DNA of 60,488 bases, taken from assembly GCA_902615165.1 (NCBI GenBank), contig CACMNZ010000001.1, positions 1 through 60,488 of the forward strand. The letters are read 5' to 3'. The notes below the pieces were generated by a model. It searched no databases, had not been told where the DNA came from, and was given only the letters and a program-made list of their open reading frames with translations. The DNA comes from an uncultured Prochlorococcus sp. GTDB taxonomy: Bacteria > Cyanobacteriota > Cyanobacteriia > PCC-6307 > Cyanobiaceae. Position numbers and translations under genes: made by a program. This document shows positions 24,714 to 33,380 of this stretch, piece by piece. Each line of letters begins with the position of its first letter. The first letter of the stretch is position 1.

Positions 24714-25265
24714 GTGCTTTCAACAATTCTTACCAAGTCGTTTAGTAAAGATACTGCTTTATTAATTCTTAGAGTTATAACTGGAACTGTTCTAATACAT
24801 CACGGTTATGAGAAATTAGCAAATATTGAAAATTTCGCTGATGCTTTTGTTAGACCATTACATCTTCCATTCCCAATATTTTTGTCATACATAGCGGCAT
24901 TCTCAGAAATAGGTGGTAGTTGGTTACTAATTATCGGGTTAGCTACAAGATTTGGAGCTTTGGCAATTGTTGGAACAATTTCTGTAGCTATATATCATGC
25001 ACTTGTTACTTCTGGTTTTAACATTTTCTTACTAGAGCTTTTACTTTTGTATTTTGCCTCAGCTACTTCTATCGCATTAACAGGCCCTGGGAATTTCTCC
25101 TTAGATGAAGTGATTATCAGAATTTTAAAATCAGAAGATGAAGAGGAAATTATAACTTCAACAAACTCCAAAAATTCTAAGGAAGTTGAAATCAAAGAAG
25201 AAACAAGTAAAGGTGGTTTATTTCAATTTTTGCAAGCCAACATACTCTCAGATACTTCAAGCTAA
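24714..25265 (+). CDS. DoxX family membrane protein
   Basis: Four membrane segments in about 135 residues, with LLILRVITGTVLIHHGYEKL at the N-terminus, FSEIGGSWLLIIGLATRFGA and SGFNIFLLELLLLYFASATS: the DoxX pattern. A charged tail of about 45 residues (SEDEEEIITSTNSKNSKEVE) extends beyond the family core. DoxX proteins are linked to redox or thiosulfate metabolism in some organisms; the role here is unknown. GTG start. Confidence 0.83.
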   Translation: MLSTILTKSFSKDTALLILRVITGTVLIHHGYEKLANIENFADAFVRPLHLPFPIFLSYIAAFSEIGGSWLLIIGLATRFGALAIVGTISVAIYHALVTSGFNIFLLELLLLYFASATSIALTGPGNFSLDEVIIRILKSEDEEEIITSTNSKNSKEVEIKEETSKGGLFQFLQANILSDTSS

Positions 25266-25430
25266 CTTTTTAGGATATAGGTTATTGATTAGCTCTAACC
25301 TTTTACGATAAATATTTCTCTTCTTAAGTTTTATCTTGATTGTTGCTTCAGAAAGACTTATAAACAGCCCTATAGCTGTCACCCAAGATAAAAAAATAAA
25401 TGGGTTTTCCGGAATTTCTGAGAAATTCAT
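25257..25430 (-). CDS. Small membrane protein with basic tail, 57 aa
   Basis: From the ATG at 25430 the protein reads MNFSEIPENPFIFLSWVTAI, with a single membrane segment, then a basic tail KIKLKKRNIYRKRLELINNL ending YPKKLA. The frame opens 12 codons further upstream (25466). It overlaps the end of the doxX gene by 9 bases. The tail resembles that of the 14486 protein. Unknown function. Confidence 0.6.
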   Translation of the reverse strand: MNFSEIPENPFIFLSWVTAIGLFISLSEATIKIKLKKRNIYRKRLELINNLYPKKLA

Positions 25431-25504
25431 ATAAATAATAGTTCTTTTTTTAAACTGACTGATCAATATATGTTTTTCAACCTAAATATACAATTTAGAA
25501 ATAT

Positions 25505-26056
25505 TTAAGGATAAATTTCAACTTTTTCCCATTTCTTAATCTTTTCCCAAAGATATCTTTTATGAACAGGCTGTTCTAATTTAAGAAGATCTACTGAATC
25601 GATTTCGAAATTTAGAACTACAAAATTTTCTGACTTGGGTTGATTGGATAATATTTCATCAGCAGATTGGACATTTGGGTTTATTTTCTTTCCAGGAGAT
25701 CCCCAAAACCAAGAAGATTTTGATTTTTTTGATAATAAATCCCAATAATTTTTGTTATCACTTAATTCACGTATTTTTCCTTTAAATCTAAATTGTGATT
25801 TGGTTTTCAAAAAGAACCATAATATTTCAGCATTAGGGTTAAATTTTAAATGCCCAATTTTTTCACTTCTTCTATCTGTGAAAATAATCATTGAACTATC
25901 TTTATGCCATCCTCTGAAAACAACTGTTCTTAATCTTGGCTCATTTTCTTCACTGACTGTTGCAAGCTGTATCCATCTATTAGAGGGTGATTTGCCCTCT
26001 TTTTTTCTAGAAGATTTTAAATCTTGCCTCCAACTAGGTAAGTTGTTATCAGGCAT
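25505..26056 (-). CDS. Pyridoxamine-phosphate-oxidase-like FMN flavoprotein (Npun/Alr4036 type)
   Basis: The 183-residue split-barrel protein shows RWIQLATVSEENEPRLRTVV (about 27-46) and FTDRRSEKIGHLKFNPNAEI, the FMN-binding part, and SSWFWGSPGKKINPN later. This is the cyanobacterial and plant PPOX subgroup, probably an FMN-dependent oxidoreductase; it is not clearly PdxH. Its start overlaps the stop of the upstream DUF1295-like gene by 8 bases, so they form an operon. Confidence 0.85.
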   Translation of the reverse strand: MPDNNLPSWRQDLKSSRKKEGKSPSNRWIQLATVSEENEPRLRTVVFRGWHKDSSMIIFTDRRSEKIGHLKFNPNAEILWFFLKTKSQFRFKGKIRELSDNKNYWDLLSKKSKSSWFWGSPGKKINPNVQSADEILSNQPKSENFVVLNFEIDSVDLLKLEQPVHKRYLWEKIKKWEKVEIYP

Positions 26057-26666
26057 TTAATTTAGGCAATATAAGACCACTTTTCTTTTTGTATTCTTCG
26101 AATGAATCATATTTTGTGAGCGATTTATCTTTTTTTAACATTCTTGGTAGAAAAACTATAGAGAAGAATATTGCAAGAATTACTAATGGAATGAAACTCA
26201 TTGAAAGTATGGCGAATGATAGATAAATTAGTATTTCTCCTAGATAATTTGTATTCCTTATATTTTTGAAAAATCCTTCTTTAATTAGATCTTTTTTTAA
26301 TTTAAGAGAAAAGTATTTTTGAGCATCACTAGCAAAGTGTAGAAACACACCAATTATATTTATAGATACAGATGCAGCTATTACGATATTTGGAACAGAT
26401 TTCTGAGATGAGATAAGAATGTAGGGAGCTACCCAGTAACTTCCAAGAAAAATAAAACCAGTAACTGAAGTTAAAAAATTAATTTTTTCTTTAAAATAAG
26501 GATCTGGGAATATCTTTTCTTTGAGAAGCCAAAGTAATCCATAAGTACCATGCAGAGCTAAATAAACGTAGGGAGCAATCGTAAAATTATCAAAAAAGAT
26601 CATAAGACCTATAACTACAAATGAAGTGAGCCCTTTATGTAGGTTAATTATTTGATTAAGTTTCAT
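26049..26666 (-). CDS. DUF1295-like / isoprenylcysteine-methyltransferase-fold membrane protein
   Basis: About five or six membrane segments in 205 residues. EGFFKNIRNTNYLGEILIYL (about 129-148) corresponds to the G-x-F-x3-R-x2-N-Y-x-GE motif of the steroid-5-alpha-reductase, ICMT and DUF1295 group, in which that region binds a nucleotide or SAM cofactor. Substrate unknown. ATG start. It is the first gene of a pair with the PPOX flavoprotein. Confidence 0.8.
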   Translation of the reverse strand: MKLNQIINLHKGLTSFVVIGLMIFFDNFTIAPYVYLALHGTYGLLWLLKEKIFPDPYFKEKINFLTSVTGFIFLGSYWVAPYILISSQKSVPNIVIAASVSINIIGVFLHFASDAQKYFSLKLKKDLIKEGFFKNIRNTNYLGEILIYLSFAILSMSFIPLVILAIFFSIVFLPRMLKKDKSLTKYDSFEEYKKKSGLILPKLNA

Positions 26667-26733
26667 CTTTTTTAATAATCTAAAAAATGAAATTATTTTC
26701 TGTGGATATAACCTAAGCTGTTAAAAGTTTTAA

Positions 26734-26805
26734 TGGGCGATACTGGATTCGAACCAGTGGCCACTACCGTGTCGAGGTAGTGCTCTACCACTGAGCTAAT
26801 CGCCC
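26734..26805 (-). tRNA. tRNA-Val (GAC)
   Basis: A full cloverleaf of 72 nt: acceptor GGGCGAT/ATCGCCC, D-arm GCTC-AGTGGTA-GAGC, anticodon stem CTACC/GGTAG with loop TCGACAC, five-base variable loop, and T-arm ACTGG-TTCGAAT-CCAGT. The anticodon at the usual loop position is GAC (Val). Position 33 is C instead of the near-universal U. CCA is not encoded. Confidence 0.93.
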
Positions 26806-26854
26806 AAATTGAGGAATTTTTAATCCCCCTTATAAGAAAATAGCAGGTTGCGTT

Positions 26855-27646
26855 TCATTTTCTAAGTAATTTAACTTTCCATCGTTCTCTTTTGGTTATT
26901 TCTAAATTCAGAATTTCGATAAATCCTTTATTTTCAAGTTCTAGTTTGTCGCCAATTTTTAGATTAATAGTTGGCTTATTAACTTTGCTTCCATTTAATC
27001 TGAGCATGCCATTTTCTATCCTTTCAATGATTTTGGTTCGTGATACCCTAAAGCCCGCTGAAGCTATAGCATCTAATCTTGTTGAAGCCTCTACTGTATT
27101 GACAAGTTTTTTTGATCTTCCAGAAGGTATTTGTAATTCATCTATACCTACTACATTAACTTTTACTTTTACGTCTCTCAAATAAAAAATCTTTTCATCT
27201 AGATGCTTAATATCTAAATTATCAATTATCCCTTGTGCTCCCCTATCGCCAATAGTCCATATATCTCCAACTTTTATTTGATTAACCCCATTTTCAATTA
27301 AGAGGGATCTAAAGTCGTCTTGTGTAGCATTATCAAATAAAAAATTTCCATTAATTTTTATTCCTTGAGCTGGAAAATTACTTTTCAGCGCATCCTCCTC
27401 AGGAATATTATCCCCTCTAAAGCAAGCTATCCTAGATCTTTGAGAAGAGGAGAATCCTCCATAAATAAAAAATTTGAAATCATTTAAATTTTCAAAATCT
27501 TTTAAAATCTCTTCGCAAACATAAGTTGAATTGAACCCAGTCCAATAAGTTTCCCAGTGTTTGTAAGCTAAGTTAGCAATATTTATTAATTCCTCAGTTT
27601 CTTTTTTGTAGTTTGAATTTATTAAGATTTCTTTTAAGTCAATCAT
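26855..27646 (-). CDS. Photosystem II S4 domain protein (YlmH-like RNA-binding)
   Basis: The C-terminal third holds an S4 RNA-binding domain: STRLDAIASAGFRVSRTKI (about 188-206) then GMLRLNGSKVNKPTINLKIG. The N-terminal part is the YlmH-type domain, with the SSSQRSRIACFRG block (about 66-78). In cyanobacteria and plants this family is annotated as photosystem II S4 protein and has been linked to PSII assembly or expression. 263 residues, ATG start. It immediately follows the 27647 gene with no gap. Confidence 0.87.
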   Translation of the reverse strand: MIDLKEILINSNYKKETEELINIANLAYKHWETYWTGFNSTYVCEEILKDFENLNDFKFFIYGGFSSSQRSRIACFRGDNIPEEDALKSNFPAQGIKINGNFLFDNATQDDFRSLLIENGVNQIKVGDIWTIGDRGAQGIIDNLDIKHLDEKIFYLRDVKVKVNVVGIDELQIPSGRSKKLVNTVEASTRLDAIASAGFRVSRTKIIERIENGMLRLNGSKVNKPTINLKIGDKLELENKGFIEILNLEITKRERWKVKLLRK

Positions 27647-28213
27647 TTAGCCTTCTAAAAAAATTATATCTTTTGCTTCTGATTGTTTTATTAAAGCCCA
27701 AGGTAATTCGGACCCAATCTGATTTTCAAGTAGAACAAGCCATTTACCCTCTTTATTAAAATTAATGATTGATCTTAACTCTTTATTTCTATTAATGTTG
27801 ATACTTGCAGAAGAAACAATGCTTCCTAAATATCCTGAACCCATTCCTAAAAGACCTCCAATTAATGATTCCCCGATGTTATTTAAACCAAGAAAGCTGA
27901 AGGTAGATAAATTTGTCATATTAGAAAAAGCTATTCCAGCCATAAACCCAAACGGCATTAGCCATCTACTCATATTTTTTTGCCTGATCTTCCTATCAAG
28001 TTTAGGATTTAAGATTCTTATATCTTCAAAATTTTGAGATTTGAATAAGATATTTGCTTTCGCATTTAGCAATTCTGTCTCGTCTGATGATATTTTCTCA
28101 CTTATTGGTGGGATCAAAATAGCTTCAGAGAGCATTACTGATTTTTCGTTTAAAACATCAAATAGTTGGATACATTTATTAATGTCTTCAAATATCACAA
28201 TACTTTTAGTCAA
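27647..28213 (-). CDS. Conserved cyanobacterial membrane protein, unknown
   Basis: The 188-residue protein has two Gly-rich hydrophobic segments (about 86-103 and 108-134: MPFGFMAGIAFSNMT and GESLIGGLLGMGSGYLGSIV) between soluble ends. A glycine-zipper-like pair of helices is likely. The start is TTG at 28213 with GAGGA nearby. It abuts the PSII S4 gene directly (stop and start adjacent), so a common transcript and a thylakoid-related role are reasonable inferences. Confidence 0.65.
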   Translation of the reverse strand: MTKSIVIFEDINKCIQLFDVLNEKSVMLSEAILIPPISEKISSDETELLNAKANILFKSQNFEDIRILNPKLDRKIRQKNMSRWLMPFGFMAGIAFSNMTNLSTFSFLGLNNIGESLIGGLLGMGSGYLGSIVSSASININRNKELRSIINFNKEGKWLVLLENQIGSELPWALIKQSEAKDIIFLEG

Positions 28214-28312
28214 ATTTCAATCCTCAAATGTTTGTGTGTTATTCAAATTAATAAAATAAGATACATACACTATAGATTAAGTTAAAGTAAAAGATTAAAG
28301 AACCAATCTTAA

Positions 28313-29899
28313 ATGACAAAAGTTCTCATTACAGATCCAATTGATCAAACAGGAATCGATATTCTTTCACAAGTTGCTCAAGTTGATCAGAAGATAGGAA
28401 TCTCAGACTCTGAGTTAGCTTCCATTATTAAAGATTATGATGCTTTAATGATTCGCTCTGGTACTCAAGTAACTGAAGAAATTATTAACTCTTCAAGTAA
28501 GCTGAGAATCATTGGGAGAGCAGGAGTTGGAGTCGATAATGTAGATGTCAAGGCTGCTACTCAAAAAGGTGTTCTTGTTGTTAATTCTCCAGGGGGTAAC
28601 ACAATAGCTGCGGCTGAACATACTATAGCTATGATGTTGGCCTTATCTAGACATATTCCAATTGCTAATAGTAGTACTTTGTTAGGTAAATGGGAGAGAA
28701 AGAAATTTGTTGGGAATGAGCTGTATAAGAAAAAATTAGGTGTAGTAGGTTTAGGGAAAATTGGTGCTCATGTAGCAAAAGTTGCAAATGCATTAGGAAT
28801 GGAAGTTTGCGGATATGATCCCTTTGTTTCAACTGAAAGAGCTCAACAAATCCAAGTTAAACTTTCTGATCTAGAAGATTTATTCCAACAATCCGATTAT
28901 GTAACTTTGCATTTACCTCGTACACCAGAGACAGAGAATTTAGTAAATATGGAGGTGCTTAAAAGTATGAAAAGTAGCGCAAAATTAATTAATTGTGCTC
29001 GAGGAGGTTTGATTGACGAAGAGGCATTAGCAGAAGCTTTAAATAAATCATTGATTGCAGGTGCTGCAATAGATGTCTTTTCTAAAGAACCTTTGGAATC
29101 TAATTCGCCACTTTTGAAAGTTGAAAAGAATCTTATTCTTACTCCACACTTAGGAGCATCTACTCGGGAAGCACAAGAAAATGTGGCTGTTGATGTTGCA
29201 GAGCAAATAAGGGATGTCTTGCTTGGTTTATCTGCTAGAACTGCAGTAAATATTCCAGGGTTGAGCCCTGATATTATGGATAGTCTGAAACCTCATTTGC
29301 AGTTAGCTGAAACAATGGGTCTTCTTATAAGCCAGCTTTCAGGTGGGCAGATACAGAAATTAGAAGTTAAGCTTCAAGGTGAATTTGTCCAACATCCATC
29401 TCAGCCATTAATAATAGCTAGTCTAAAAGGCCTTCTAAGTAAAGCTTTGGGAGATAGGATTAATTATGTGAATGCTTCGATAGAAGCAGATTCAAGAGGT
29501 ATTTCAGTAGTCGAGAATAAAGATGAGGCAAGACCTGAATTTGCTAGTGGATCGCTTCAGTTAACCACTTATGGAGATAATGGCGACCATAGCGTAGCGG
29601 GGAGCATTTTTGCTGATGGGGAATTAAGAATTATTAGTATTGATCAATACCCAGTTAATGTATCCCCAAGCAGATATATGTTGGTTACTAGGCACAGAGA
29701 TATGCCAGGCATTATTGGCAAGCTGGGGTCTTTATTAGGTAGCAACAATGTAAATATTGCCTCAATGCAAGTTGGGCGCAAAATTGTTAGAGGGGAAGCT
29801 GTTATGGTTCTAAGTATTGATGATCCAATACCTAATAAGTTGCTTGATACCATTATTGAAGTAGAAGGGATTACCAATGCTAATCCAGTTACTCTATGA
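28313..29899 (+). CDS. serA: D-3-phosphoglycerate dehydrogenase
   Basis: First enzyme of serine synthesis; oxidises 3-phosphoglycerate with NAD+. The Rossmann motif VVGLGKIGAHVA (about 144-155), catalytic Arg in NCARGGLIDEEAL (about 227-239) and the His in LTPHLGAST (about 276-284) are intact. An intervening domain (about 320-450) and a C-terminal ACT domain (YMLVTRHRDMPGIIGKLGSL) make the long form, 528 residues, subject to allosteric control. ATG start; divergent from the 27647 gene and 18 bases upstream of prmA. Confidence 0.95.
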   Translation: MTKVLITDPIDQTGIDILSQVAQVDQKIGISDSELASIIKDYDALMIRSGTQVTEEIINSSSKLRIIGRAGVGVDNVDVKAATQKGVLVVNSPGGNTIAAAEHTIAMMLALSRHIPIANSSTLLGKWERKKFVGNELYKKKLGVVGLGKIGAHVAKVANALGMEVCGYDPFVSTERAQQIQVKLSDLEDLFQQSDYVTLHLPRTPETENLVNMEVLKSMKSSAKLINCARGGLIDEEALAEALNKSLIAGAAIDVFSKEPLESNSPLLKVEKNLILTPHLGASTREAQENVAVDVAEQIRDVLLGLSARTAVNIPGLSPDIMDSLKPHLQLAETMGLLISQLSGGQIQKLEVKLQGEFVQHPSQPLIIASLKGLLSKALGDRINYVNASIEADSRGISVVENKDEARPEFASGSLQLTTYGDNGDHSVAGSIFADGELRIISIDQYPVNVSPSRYMLVTRHRDMPGIIGKLGSLLGSNNVNIASMQVGRKIVRGEAVMVLSIDDPIPNKLLDTIIEVEGITNANPVTL

Positions 29900-29917
29900 A
29901 GTGGCTTGACCTAGTAA

Positions 29918-30829
29918 ATGGAAACTAAAGATTGGTATAAACTAACTTTTCAGATAGAAAGTGATTCTGAAGAAATTATTATTTGGAAATTAAATGAGCT
30001 GGGAATATTTAGTTTTTCATTTGAATATTTAACTAAAAATGAAAATAAAAAAGAGGTGAATATATGGCTTCCAATTGATGATTGGAGTGAGAGCTCTAGA
30101 AATGGTTTTGAAAAAATAATTAGCAAACTTCTAAACATTAATGCTCCTAAGAATCAATATTTTGAATGGAGTATAGTTAAAGAGGAGGATTGGTTGACAA
30201 GTTGGAAGAAATATTGGGCGCCTGAATTAGTAGGAAATAATTTTTTAATATTGCCTTGTTGGATAAATCTAAATAAAAAATTTAAAGAAAAACAAATCAT
30301 AAAAATTGATCCTGGAGCCGCCTTTGGTACAGGAAGCCATCCTTCAACTTATCTTTGCCTGGAAAAAATGGAGAATATTGTATTTTCTGATAAAAAGGTC
30401 TTAGATATTGGGAGTGGTAGCGGAATTTTGAGTGTGGCTGCAAGATTGCTCGGTGCTAAAGGGGTTTTTGCAGTGGATAATGATTATTTAGCAATAAATT
30501 CAACTAACTCCAATTTTCAATTAAATTTCGGTAATTTAAAAAACTTAAATACATATTTGGGATCTTTTAATGAAGTAATTTTAAAAAATCAACTCAATCA
30601 ATTTGATGTTGTTTTATGCAATATTCTTGCTGAAGTAATAAAAGAAATGATTCCAAATATTTATAAGTGCTTGAGTAATAATGGGGAAGTCATTTTCAGT
30701 GGAATTTTGAATTCCCAAAAAGATGAAATTATAAAAATATTAATCCAGAATGACTTGAAATTAATAGATGTATCAACTAGAAAAGATTGGGCATGCATTT
30801 CTGCTCAAAAGACCAGTGATCCAACCTAA
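29918..30829 (+). CDS. prmA: Ribosomal protein L11 methyltransferase
   Basis: Methylates ribosomal protein L11 with SAM. The PrmA core is clear: [18 protein letters not shown] (about 131-148) then motif [21 protein letters not shown] (about 161-180), with the CNILAEV motif later (about 233-239). 303 residues with a typical N-terminal substrate-recognition domain. It starts 18 bases after the serA stop, so the two are likely co-transcribed. Confidence 0.93.
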   Translation: METKDWYKLTFQIESDSEEIIIWKLNELGIFSFSFEYLTKNENKKEVNIWLPIDDWSESSRNGFEKIISKLLNINAPKNQYFEWSIVKEEDWLTSWKKYWAPELVGNNFLILPCWINLNKKFKEKQIIKIDPGAAFGTGSHPSTYLCLEKMENIVFSDKKVLDIGSGSGILSVAARLLGAKGVFAVDNDYLAINSTNSNFQLNFGNLKNLNTYLGSFNEVILKNQLNQFDVVLCNILAEVIKEMIPNIYKCLSNNGEVIFSGILNSQKDEIIKILIQNDLKLIDVSTRKDWACISAQKTSDPT

Positions 30830-30964
30830 GTATAAGTTTTTCTTATAGATACTCTTTCATACATTTTATTGTGTCATTTTTTACTTCAAAATCTCACATA
30901 TCGACCTAATCGATGTTAAAAATGTATTTGATAGGTATTAATTACCAACAATTTTTTATTTTAA

Positions 30965-31264
30965 ATGGCTTCTTACAAAGTTACTCTCATCAGCGAAGGT
31001 GAAGGTCTCAATTCAACTATTGAAGTACCTGATGACCAATACATCCTCGATGCGGCTGAAGAACAAGGTATCGACCTTCCTTATTCCTGCAGAGCCGGAG
31101 CATGTTCAACATGTGCTGGAAAAGTTACTTCAGGTAGTGTTGATCAGTCAGATCAAAGTTTCTTGGATGACGACCAACTAGAAGCCGGTTTTGTTCTTAC
31201 TTGTGTTGCTTATCCAACATCTGATGTAACAATTACAACACATGCTGAAGAAGAATTGTACTAA
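30965..31264 (+). CDS. petF: Plant-type [2Fe-2S] ferredoxin
   Basis: Main soluble electron carrier from photosystem I to FNR, nitrite reductase, thioredoxin reductase and desaturases. The 99-residue protein has the four iron ligands Cys42, Cys47, Cys50 and Cys80 in [14 protein letters not shown] and FVLTCVAYP. It is acidic, as expected for docking to PSI. Codon use is noticeably richer in C-ending codons than its neighbours, fitting high expression. A strong terminator follows at 31310-31337. Confidence 0.97.
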   Translation: MASYKVTLISEGEGLNSTIEVPDDQYILDAAEEQGIDLPYSCRAGACSTCAGKVTSGSVDQSDQSFLDDDQLEAGFVLTCVAYPTSDVTITTHAEEELY

Positions 31265-31309
31265 TTATAAAAATTTAACTTTTCTAAGTTGATTATTGAT
31301 TATTTCTCT

Positions 31310-31337
31310 GCCACCCTCTATGAAGGTGGCTTTTTTT
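31310..31337 (+). terminator. Intrinsic terminator of petF
   Basis: GCCACC-9nt-GGTGGC hairpin (31310-31330) followed by seven T, 46 bases beyond the petF stop and just before the next start codon at 31342. Confidence 0.8.
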
Positions 31338-31341
31338 GTAA

Positions 31342-31710
31342 ATGGATAAATTTGAATTTTTTAAGACTGGCAGTGTTCAATCAAGTTATGGAGGACAGTA
31401 CAGTTATAAGGTAATTGGACCATGTTGCAGACTATATGATAGGGAAGAGTTACCTTGGCCCTGCTCAAGGCTTGCTTGGAGAAGTAAGGAGCCTAGTTGG
31501 AGAAGAATAGGGTCTAGGTTCGTTGCGGATATGGCTTCAAGAAAATGTCCATCTTACTCAGTTCAGATTTTGGAGCCTGGATCAAAACCTGTTGAAACAG
31601 TTATAACTCTTTTTTCAAAGAAATTTTCTTCTGATATACAAGAATGGTGGTACAGCAAAAAGCCAGGCTCAAAAGAGCCTGGCAATATCTACCCATCTGA
31701 AGTTAATTAG
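31342..31710 (+). CDS. Conserved cyanobacterial hypothetical protein, 122 aa
   Basis: A soluble basic protein rich in Trp, Ser and Arg, with CCRLYDREELPWPCSRLAWR (about 28-47) and MASRKCPSYSVQIL. Several cysteines (CC, C, C) may matter. It reads like a conserved cyanobacterial protein but I know no function. Its 3' end contains a 9-bp hairpin that serves as terminator for the opposite strand. ATG at 31342 lies only 5 bases after the petF terminator T-run. Confidence 0.7.
   Translation: MDKFEFFKTGSVQSSYGGQYSYKVIGPCCRLYDREELPWPCSRLAWRSKEPSWRRIGSRFVADMASRKCPSYSVQILEPGSKPVETVITLFSKKFSSDIQEWWYSKKPGSKEPGNIYPSEVN
31657..31683 (-). terminator. Intrinsic terminator inside the convergent coding region
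   Basis: Perfect 9-bp arms GCCAGGCTC/GAGCCTGGC around four bases, followed on the minus strand by TTTTT. It ends the pentapeptide gene 36 bases past its stop while lying in the last codons of the 31342 gene, where it encodes Lys-Pro-Gly-Ser-Lys-Glu-Pro-Gly. Confidence 0.75.
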
Positions 31711-31718
31711 GTTTAATA

Positions 31719-32258
31719 TTAGGCTTTTGGTTTAGGAGGTGTGTAACCTTTTAGGCCAGAACATTCTAGGCTATCGGCTGTATTTACTCCTGTCTGTGAA
31801 TTAGTACCTGTTGCTCTCTCGCAAAGTGATTTTCTTGTCTTTAAATCAAGGTTTGCGTCAGTAAAGTCTGCTCCATCAATAATTGCACCATCAAAAACAC
31901 TTTTCATTAGCTCACCATTAGTAAGATTCGCATCTGTAAAATCGGCATTATCAAAGCGTGTTGCATATGCAATAAGGTCCTTCATATTGGCTCCTTTAAA
32001 ACTAGAGTTTTTTGCAGTTGTTACACTCATATATGCGCCTTGAAGATTAGCTTCTCCTAAATCTTGATTAGATAAATCATATTTAACATATTCAGTATTA
32101 TGCAGGTCGGCACCGTGAAGATCATCTTTTAGTACGTCAACTGATGAAGGATCACTAGGATAAAGCGCATTTGCAGAGATTGGATTAATGAGTAAACCAA
32201 TAATTAAAGGAAGAAAAATAAATAGTCTTTTTAAAGACTTATGTAGTGATGAAAACAT
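31719..32258 (-). CDS. Exported pentapeptide-repeat protein
   Basis: From the ATG at 32258 the protein starts MFSSLHKSLKRLFIFLPLII with a typical signal peptide (cleavage probably near ISANA-LYPSD). The mature part holds tandem A(D/N)LXX repeats: ADLHNTEYVK, DLSNQDLGEANLQGA, then ADFTDANLTNGEL and ADFTDANLD, forming a right-handed beta helix. The C-terminal Cys pair (SLCERATG and SLECSGLKGY) suggests a disulfide. The lumen or periplasm is likely. In-frame ATGs at 32321, 32279 and 32267 are alternatives; the first would bury the signal peptide. Confidence 0.85.
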   Translation of the reverse strand: MFSSLHKSLKRLFIFLPLIIGLLINPISANALYPSDPSSVDVLKDDLHGADLHNTEYVKYDLSNQDLGEANLQGAYMSVTTAKNSSFKGANMKDLIAYATRFDNADFTDANLTNGELMKSVFDGAIIDGADFTDANLDLKTRKSLCERATGTNSQTGVNTADSLECSGLKGYTPPKPKA

Positions 32259-32353
32259 AGAAACCATTTCGATCAACATCAATATAGAAAACCTATGACT
32301 ATTATTCCATGGGTTGGTCATTTGCGACCCTTCTTCTCACGAACTGTTGCAGT

Positions 32354-33292
32354 TTATTTTATTTCTGCCGTTAGAAAATCTTTTGCAAGTTCAGTATTCG
32401 GAAAGACTTTTTGAGCCTCTTTAAGCAAATCGCTTGGCGTGATTGCATTTTTATTGGTGTATCTTGGACTTAGATGAGTAATAATCAATTTTTTTGTGTT
32501 AGATAATAATGCTGTTTTTGCAGCCATAATTGTTGTGGAATGTAATTTTTCGTAGGCCATACTTTCATCCTCCTCTGAAAAAGTCGATTCATGTACTAGT
32601 AAATCAGCATTTTTTGATAGTGAAACAGCTGATTCGCTAAACACTGTATCTGTACAATAAACAAAACTTTCACCTTTTCTAGGAGGTCCACAGAATTCTT
32701 TCCCATAGAATGTCCTACCATCCGCTAATACGACTTTTTTACCTTGTTGCAGTTCTGAATAAATTGGTCCAGGTTCTATTTTTAGAGACTTTGCTTTTTT
32801 GATATCAAATATACCTGGTTTATCTTTTTCACTCACCCTATAACCATAAGCAGGTATCTTATGTTTCAGGCAGGCACAATTTACTTTTATTTTGTTGTTT
32901 TCAAATAGGATTTTATTTTCTGATGCAAAATTTTCAACTTCCACAAAATTTAATGGGAAAGACAATTTGCAAAAACTACTTTTAAGTGCTGAATTTATAA
33001 AACTTCTCAATCCTGAAGGACCATAAATTTGAATACCCTCACTATTTCCTGATAAACCTAAGGTAGCTAAAAGTCCAGGCAAACCATAAATATGATCACC
33101 ATGCATATGAGAAATAAATATTTTCTTGATTTGTGAAGATTTAATATTGCTTTTCATTATTTGATGTTGCGTTCCTTCTCCGCAATCAAAAAGCCAAACT
33201 TCTGATGACTGTGATAATTTAAGTGCTAGGGAAGAAACATTTCTCGTTAAGGATGGGACACCTGAGCTTGTTCCTAAGAAGGTGATATTCAC
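32354..33292 (-). CDS. rnz: Ribonuclease Z
   Basis: Metallo-beta-lactamase endonuclease that trims tRNA 3' ends. Zinc ligands H62, H64, D66 and H67 lie in SHMHGDHIYGLPG; FDCGEGTQHQ precedes them, and the later CTDTVFSES (about 224-232), HESTFS and THLSPRY supply the remaining ligands. 312 residues is the normal short-form (bacterial RNase Z) length. Because tRNAs here lack encoded CCA, 3'-end cleavage is required. ATG start. Confidence 0.93.
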   Translation of the reverse strand: MNITFLGTSSGVPSLTRNVSSLALKLSQSSEVWLFDCGEGTQHQIMKSNIKSSQIKKIFISHMHGDHIYGLPGLLATLGLSGNSEGIQIYGPSGLRSFINSALKSSFCKLSFPLNFVEVENFASENKILFENNKIKVNCACLKHKIPAYGYRVSEKDKPGIFDIKKAKSLKIEPGPIYSELQQGKKVVLADGRTFYGKEFCGPPRKGESFVYCTDTVFSESAVSLSKNADLLVHESTFSEEDESMAYEKLHSTTIMAAKTALLSNTKKLIITHLSPRYTNKNAITPSDLLKEAQKVFPNTELAKDFLTAEIK

Positions 33293-33380
33293 TTATTTAT
33301 GATATTTTTATTGTTATATCTGGATTAAATTTAGACTTTTAGTCAAACTTAGGCAAATTAAGCATTTATTTTTAAACAAA

